A DNA stretch of 64,000 nt from Chitinophaga hostae. GTDB taxonomy: Bacteria > Bacteroidota > Bacteroidia > Chitinophagales > Chitinophagaceae. The DNA lies in the NCBI RefSeq assembly GCF_018224885.1, contig NZ_JAGTXB010000002.1:372001-436000 (forward strand), read 5' to 3'. The translations under genes were made by a program, and so were the position numbers. The notes under the pieces were generated by a model. The model had not been told where the DNA came from, searched no databases, and worked only from the letters and a program-made list of their open reading frames with translations. Of this stretch, positions 60,738 to 64,000 are shown one piece after another. The number at the start of each line of letters is the position of its first letter. Within the stretch, counting starts at the first letter, position 1.

Positions 60738-61994
60738 TCACGGTTTCAGATCCAGTTTCCGCATCGCCGGCGAAATAATATAGGTTGTTACTACCACACC
60801 TAATGTTACACAACCCCCAAATACTACTGAAGGCACCAACCCCATGGCCCTGGCCATAAAGCCGCTCTCGAAGGCTCCCAGCTCGTTGGAGGAGCCTACA
60901 AACATAGAGCTCACCGCGGCTACACGACCACGCATATCATCGGGCGTTTTTAACTGAAGAATGGTTTGACGGATAATAACACTGATACCGTCCAGCGAAC
61001 CACTGATCAGCAAAGCGAATATCGAAAGATAGAAACTGGTGGAAAGACCAAAAAGTATGATCGTAAGACCAAAGCCGAAAACCGCTGCCAGCAGCTTGAT
61101 GCCTGGTCGGTTTACCAATGGTTTGTGCGCAAGTATAAACATGGTTACCAAAGCACCTATCGCCGGCGCAGAACGCAAAAGGCCATACCCCAGGGAACCC
61201 ACATGCAACACATCTGTGGCAAAAGCCGGCAGCATTGCTACCGCACCGCCAAATAATACGGCAAACATATCCAGGGCCATCGCATTCAACACCACCTTGG
61301 TTTTCCACACAAAACGCATCCCTTCTGTAAGCCCCGTCACAAAGCTCTCGTTCTTGGGTTTATAATAAACAGGCTTCGGCTTTATCCGGATCAAACTGTA
61401 TAAAGGAGCAAGGAATATAAACACCACTACCAGCATAGACCAGTGCACGCCAAACCAGTGGATAAACAGTCCCCCGAGTGCCGGGCCCAGCACACCGCCA
61501 ATCTGCCAGGCAGAACTGCTCCACGTAGAGGCATTGGCGTATAGTTCCCGTGGCACCAGTAACGACATCAGGGTAAAATTAGATGGACTGGTAAAGGCCC
61601 TTACAATCCCACCCAGGAATACCAGCAGGTATATGAGGTTCAGTACCCAGTGCCTGGAAATGCCGGCTACGGCCTGGTCCCAGGTAAGCAGGAATAAACC
61701 GGTACTGATAACAAGGTAGGCGATCACACATTTCAACAGCATGCCCCGCTTCTCTCTTTTGTCGACCAGGTGCCCTGCAAAGGGCGACAGCAATACCGCT
61801 GGTATTACTTCCGACAAACCAATCAATCCCAATGAAAACGGATCCTTGGAAATTTCATATACTTTCCACTCTATAATGGCAAACTGCATCGCCAGCGCAA
61901 ATACAAGCGCAAAGCGGATAACAAGGTAGTAATTGAATTCCGGAAAGCGTAGCGAAGCGTATGGGTCGTTCTTTTTCGGTGCCGTTGTGTCCAA
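60738..61994 (-). CDS. Major facilitator superfamily transporter, exporter type
   Basis: A membrane transporter of about 418 residues with 12 predicted helices. The loop motif PFAGHLVDKREKRGMLLK after helix 2 is the MFS signature, and YANASTWSSSAWQIGGVLGPALGGLF is like the siderophore/enterobactin exporter group (MFS_3). The open frame continues to TTG 62021, but TATCTTCG sits there as a promoter-like box, so TTG 61994 (MDTTAPKKNDPYASLR) is preferred. Substrate unknown. Confidence 0.85.
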   Translation of the reverse strand: MDTTAPKKNDPYASLRFPEFNYYLVIRFALVFALAMQFAIIEWKVYEISKDPFSLGLIGLSEVIPAVLLSPFAGHLVDKREKRGMLLKCVIAYLVISTGLFLLTWDQAVAGISRHWVLNLIYLLVFLGGIVRAFTSPSNFTLMSLLVPRELYANASTWSSSAWQIGGVLGPALGGLFIHWFGVHWSMLVVVFIFLAPLYSLIRIKPKPVYYKPKNESFVTGLTEGMRFVWKTKVVLNAMALDMFAVLFGGAVAMLPAFATDVLHVGSLGYGLLRSAPAIGALVTMFILAHKPLVNRPGIKLLAAVFGFGLTIILFGLSTSFYLSIFALLISGSLDGISVIIRQTILQLKTPDDMRGRVAAVSSMFVGSSNELGAFESGFMARAMGLVPSVVFGGCVTLGVVVTTYIISPAMRKLDLKP

Positions 61995-62029
61995 CCTGAT
62001 GAATTTTTTGCGAAGATACAAAATTGAAT

Positions 62030-62132
62030 AGCTTTTAGCTTTTAGCCGTTAGCTTTTAGGAAATGCGTCGGAGAAGATATGGTATGATCTTCGCCGCATT
62101 TCCTAAAAGCTAAAAGCTAACGGCTAAAAGCT
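62030..62132. repeat. Heptad-arm palindrome in a divergent promoter region
   Basis: Both arms have four 7-nt units (AGCTTTT three times and AGCCGTT once) but in different order. The inner stem is GGAAATGCGTCGGAGAAGAT with a mirrored partner. It lies between the divergent MFS and PQQ dehydrogenase genes. Confidence 0.88.
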
Positions 62133-62170
62133 TAATCACTATCTTTATTCTGCACAAATACCGCAATGCT

Positions 62171-63394
62171 ATGAAACTACCTTCCATCATGTTCCGGATC
62201 TTATTGCCGGTATTGTTTATGCAGGCCGCCTGTGCGGGCAATTCTTCCAAAGATGATCCGGCTCCACCGCCGGCAGTGCGCAAAGCAAAGCTGCAGCTGG
62301 TAACAGATGGATTTATTTCCCCGGTAAATATGGCCGTGCCAGGCGACGGTTCTGGCAGGCTATTTATCTGTCAGAAAGAAGGGAAAGTATGGATTGTACA
62401 GCAAAACAAGCTGTTGCCCACCCCTTTCCTCAATGTAAGCGCGGACATGGTTAGTGTAGATCCCGGTTATGATGAGAGAGGGTTGCTGGGTATGGCTTTT
62501 CATCCGGATTTCAGGAATAACCGCAAGTGCTATGTGTATTACAGCTCCCCTTCAAAAAAAGCAGGATTTAATCATACCAGCCGCCTCGTGGAATTTACAG
62601 CAGCTGCAGGTAATCCTAATCTGGCCGATCCCGCCAGCAAACGGGTGCTGATGGAAATAGATGAACCCCAGTCCAATCATAACGGAGGACAATTGCAATT
62701 CGGTCCCGATGGTTATCTGTATATCGGTCTGGGCGATGGCGGCGGTGGTGGCGATCAACACGGCGCCATTGGTAACGGGCAGGATCTTGGCACCCTGCTC
62801 GGCAAAATATTAAGAATAAATGTCGATGGCACACCCTATAGCATACCGGCCGATAACCCTTTTGTGAACCAACCGGGGGCCAAACCTGAAATATGGGCCT
62901 ACGGACTCCGTAACCCATGGCGCTTTTCATTCGATAAAAAAAGCAAAATGCTGTTTGCCGGTGACGTAGGACAAGATAAGTATGAAGAGGTGGACATTAT
63001 TATAAAAGGAGGAAACTATGGCTGGCGTATCCTGGAGGGCTACCACGACTACAATGTACCCGCCGGCGCCGATAAGTCACAACTGATTGCACCTATCCAC
63101 GAATATAACCACGATCTGGGGATAAGTATCACCGGGGGTTATGTGTACCGGGGCAGCGCTATCCCGGCACTGCAGGGATTGTATATTTTTGGAGACTACA
63201 ACGGGAAAGCTTTCTTCCTGGAATCAAAAGGCAACAAATGGGAGCGGAGTAGCCTGGAATTATCCGGCCGCCCCGCCGATAACATGCAGATACTCAGCTG
63301 GGGCGAAGATGAACAGGGCGAATTGTATATGCTTGCGAGTACTTCCGGCCAGGCCGGGTTTAAAGGCGCTGTTTATAAACTGGTGAAAGAGTAG
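62171..63394 (+). CDS. PQQ-dependent sugar dehydrogenase-like lipoprotein
   Basis: A 407-residue beta-propeller lipoprotein (lipobox QAAC, Cys near residue 19). It has the soluble glucose dehydrogenase pattern: GFISPVNMAVPGDGSGRLF, ERGLLGMAFHPDF, SNHNGGQLQFGPDGYLYIGLGDGG (with the catalytic His region), WAYGLRNPWRFSFD and VGQDKYEEVDIIIKGGNYGWRILEG. The last motif is typical of this family, also known as glucose/sorbosone dehydrogenase. No PQQ synthesis gene is in the window, so the cofactor must come from elsewhere. The sugar substrate is unknown. Confidence 0.9.
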   Translation: MKLPSIMFRILLPVLFMQAACAGNSSKDDPAPPPAVRKAKLQLVTDGFISPVNMAVPGDGSGRLFICQKEGKVWIVQQNKLLPTPFLNVSADMVSVDPGYDERGLLGMAFHPDFRNNRKCYVYYSSPSKKAGFNHTSRLVEFTAAAGNPNLADPASKRVLMEIDEPQSNHNGGQLQFGPDGYLYIGLGDGGGGGDQHGAIGNGQDLGTLLGKILRINVDGTPYSIPADNPFVNQPGAKPEIWAYGLRNPWRFSFDKKSKMLFAGDVGQDKYEEVDIIIKGGNYGWRILEGYHDYNVPAGADKSQLIAPIHEYNHDLGISITGGYVYRGSAIPALQGLYIFGDYNGKAFFLESKGNKWERSSLELSGRPADNMQILSWGEDEQGELYMLASTSGQAGFKGAVYKLVKE

Positions 63395-63565
63395 CGGCAG
63401 CCAATATTTCATGTCGTTTAGCCGTTATCGGAGCGGAAACCTTGCAGAGGTACTGCGTAGCGGTAATTCCGGCTGTTTTTCAGCCGCATATCTCTCCCAG
63501 CATCCGTTTGGCCCAATTTTTTGTTAAAAGGAAATAAATTGCACGACCAACGGGTGATTTTATTT

Positions 63566-63573
63566 TATATTTG
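63566..63573 (+). promoter_or_regulatory. -7 element for the tail-specific protease gene
   Basis: TATATTTG lies 33 bases before the ATG at 63607. A TTG at 63539-63541 has 24 bases of spacing, longer than ideal. The 212-base gap from 63395 holds no other gene. Confidence 0.5.
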
Positions 63574-63606
63574 ATTAGACAACGTTTAAGTTCAATTGAG
63601 ATACAT

Positions 63607-64000
63607 ATGAGACTGAAAGTGATTATACCGGTTGTGCTGTTAAGCATCTCCGCAGGGGTGTTGGCTTTTAATAAGCTCGGACATAACGAAGATCCTCCCG
63701 GCCGTTATGAGGTGATCATGAACCTGGTAGGGCAGATGCTGAAAGAAGGACATTACCAACCTAAACCCATCGACGACAAATTCTCCACAGAAGTTTTTGA
63801 TAAATACCTGCGCAGCCTGGATACGGAAAAGAAATTTTTCCTGAAAACAGATGTGGATAAACTTTTGCCGTTATCCACGCACATCGATGACGAGTTGAAA
63901 GGCGCGCCCATCGATTGTTTCCGCAATATCAACACGCTGATTAAACAGCGGGTGGCCGAAGCAGCAGCTATTTATCCTGAAATTCTTTCCAAACCATTCG
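63607..64000 (+). CDS. Tail-specific (carboxy-terminal processing) protease, 3' partial
   Basis: The first 131 codons of a protein that runs beyond the window. A signal peptide/anchor (LKVIIPVVLLSISAGVLAF) is followed by a helical domain EVIMNLVGQMLKEGHYQPKPIDDKFSTEVFDKYLRSLDTEKKFF, which is the N-terminal domain of Prc/Tsp S41 proteases (DUF3340-like). The PDZ and Ser-Lys catalytic parts are outside the window. The enzyme cleaves proteins near their C-termini in the periplasm. Confidence 0.88.
   Translation, partial: MRLKVIIPVVLLSISAGVLAFNKLGHNEDPPGRYEVIMNLVGQMLKEGHYQPKPIDDKFSTEVFDKYLRSLDTEKKFFLKTDVDKLLPLSTHIDDELKGAPIDCFRNINTLIKQRVAEAAAIYPEILSKPF

Noticed and set aside
1..64000. tRNA, rRNA or transposase genes
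   Set aside because: I looked for cloverleaf-like segments, conserved rRNA stretches and DDE or tyrosine transposase motifs by eye and found none; a tRNAscan and a RAYT search would settle it.

Overview
The window is a chromosomal segment of a Bacteroidota bacterium, most likely a Chitinophaga-like member of the Chitinophagaceae. The pointers are a SusC/SusD outer-membrane pair, a gliding/type IX secretion C-terminal domain (CHU_C type), tandem ECF sigma/RskA-type anti-sigma modules, and promoters of the Bacteroidota form TTG-N19/20-TAnnTTTG. No rRNA, tRNA, CRISPR array, transposase or phage gene was seen.

Layout. 1-4270: SusC (5' end outside the window) and SusD. 4352-9850: housekeeping genes (mutS, SpoU-family RNA methyltransferase, UbiA-type prenyltransferase, ruvX, def). 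9922-14105: two tandem ECF sigma/anti-sigma pairs and an unknown secreted protein. 14175-19786: CHU_C surface protein, rluD, lipB, an unknown secreted protein, an ACC deaminase-like PLP enzyme. 19892-23354: alpha-L-fucosidase divergent from a nucleotidyltransferase plus sugar-kinase pair around a perfect palindrome. 23776-31829: branched-chain amino acid cluster ilvE-ilvD-ilvB-ilvN-ilvC-ilvA. 31905-42105: mixed metabolism, including a sugar transporter, FGGY kinase, aldose epimerase, CsbD-like protein and an anti-sigma/trypsin fusion; its ECF sigma gene follows at 42119. 43204-51130: aromatic amino acid operon pheA-aminotransferase-tyrA-DAHP synthase/chorismate mutase-aroB-aroA-aroC. 51301-64000: FKBP isomerase, CocE-type hydrolase, small unknowns, a nucleotide pyrophosphatase-like enzyme, gcvP, YkgJ-like protein, MFS exporter, PQQ-type sugar dehydrogenase and the start of a tail-specific protease.

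The two amino acid operons carry the most interesting regulation. The aromatic operon is preceded by two tandem leader-peptide attenuators, one encoding FFGFYYFWY and the next YFFYYFSYFFY, each followed by a terminator and by alternative pairings of the classical attenuation type. The ilv operon starts with a 38-codon leader encoding nine consecutive Val/Ile codons and a terminator. A third, Ile-rich mini-ORF inside a long hairpin sits directly before ilvA. Together they suggest ribosome-sensed control of both pathways in a phylum where I do not know this to be well described.

The second theme is dense intergenic palindromes. One family (about 190-200 bp, four copies) has arms with GATT at 9-nt spacing and a tip stem that differs between copies by paired changes. 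Another family (about a dozen full, half or decayed copies) has arms made of 7-nt units such as AGCTAAA, and a further palindrome uses AATTACG units. They abut or supply stop codons and even start codons of the neighbouring genes, and fill most convergent gene junctions.
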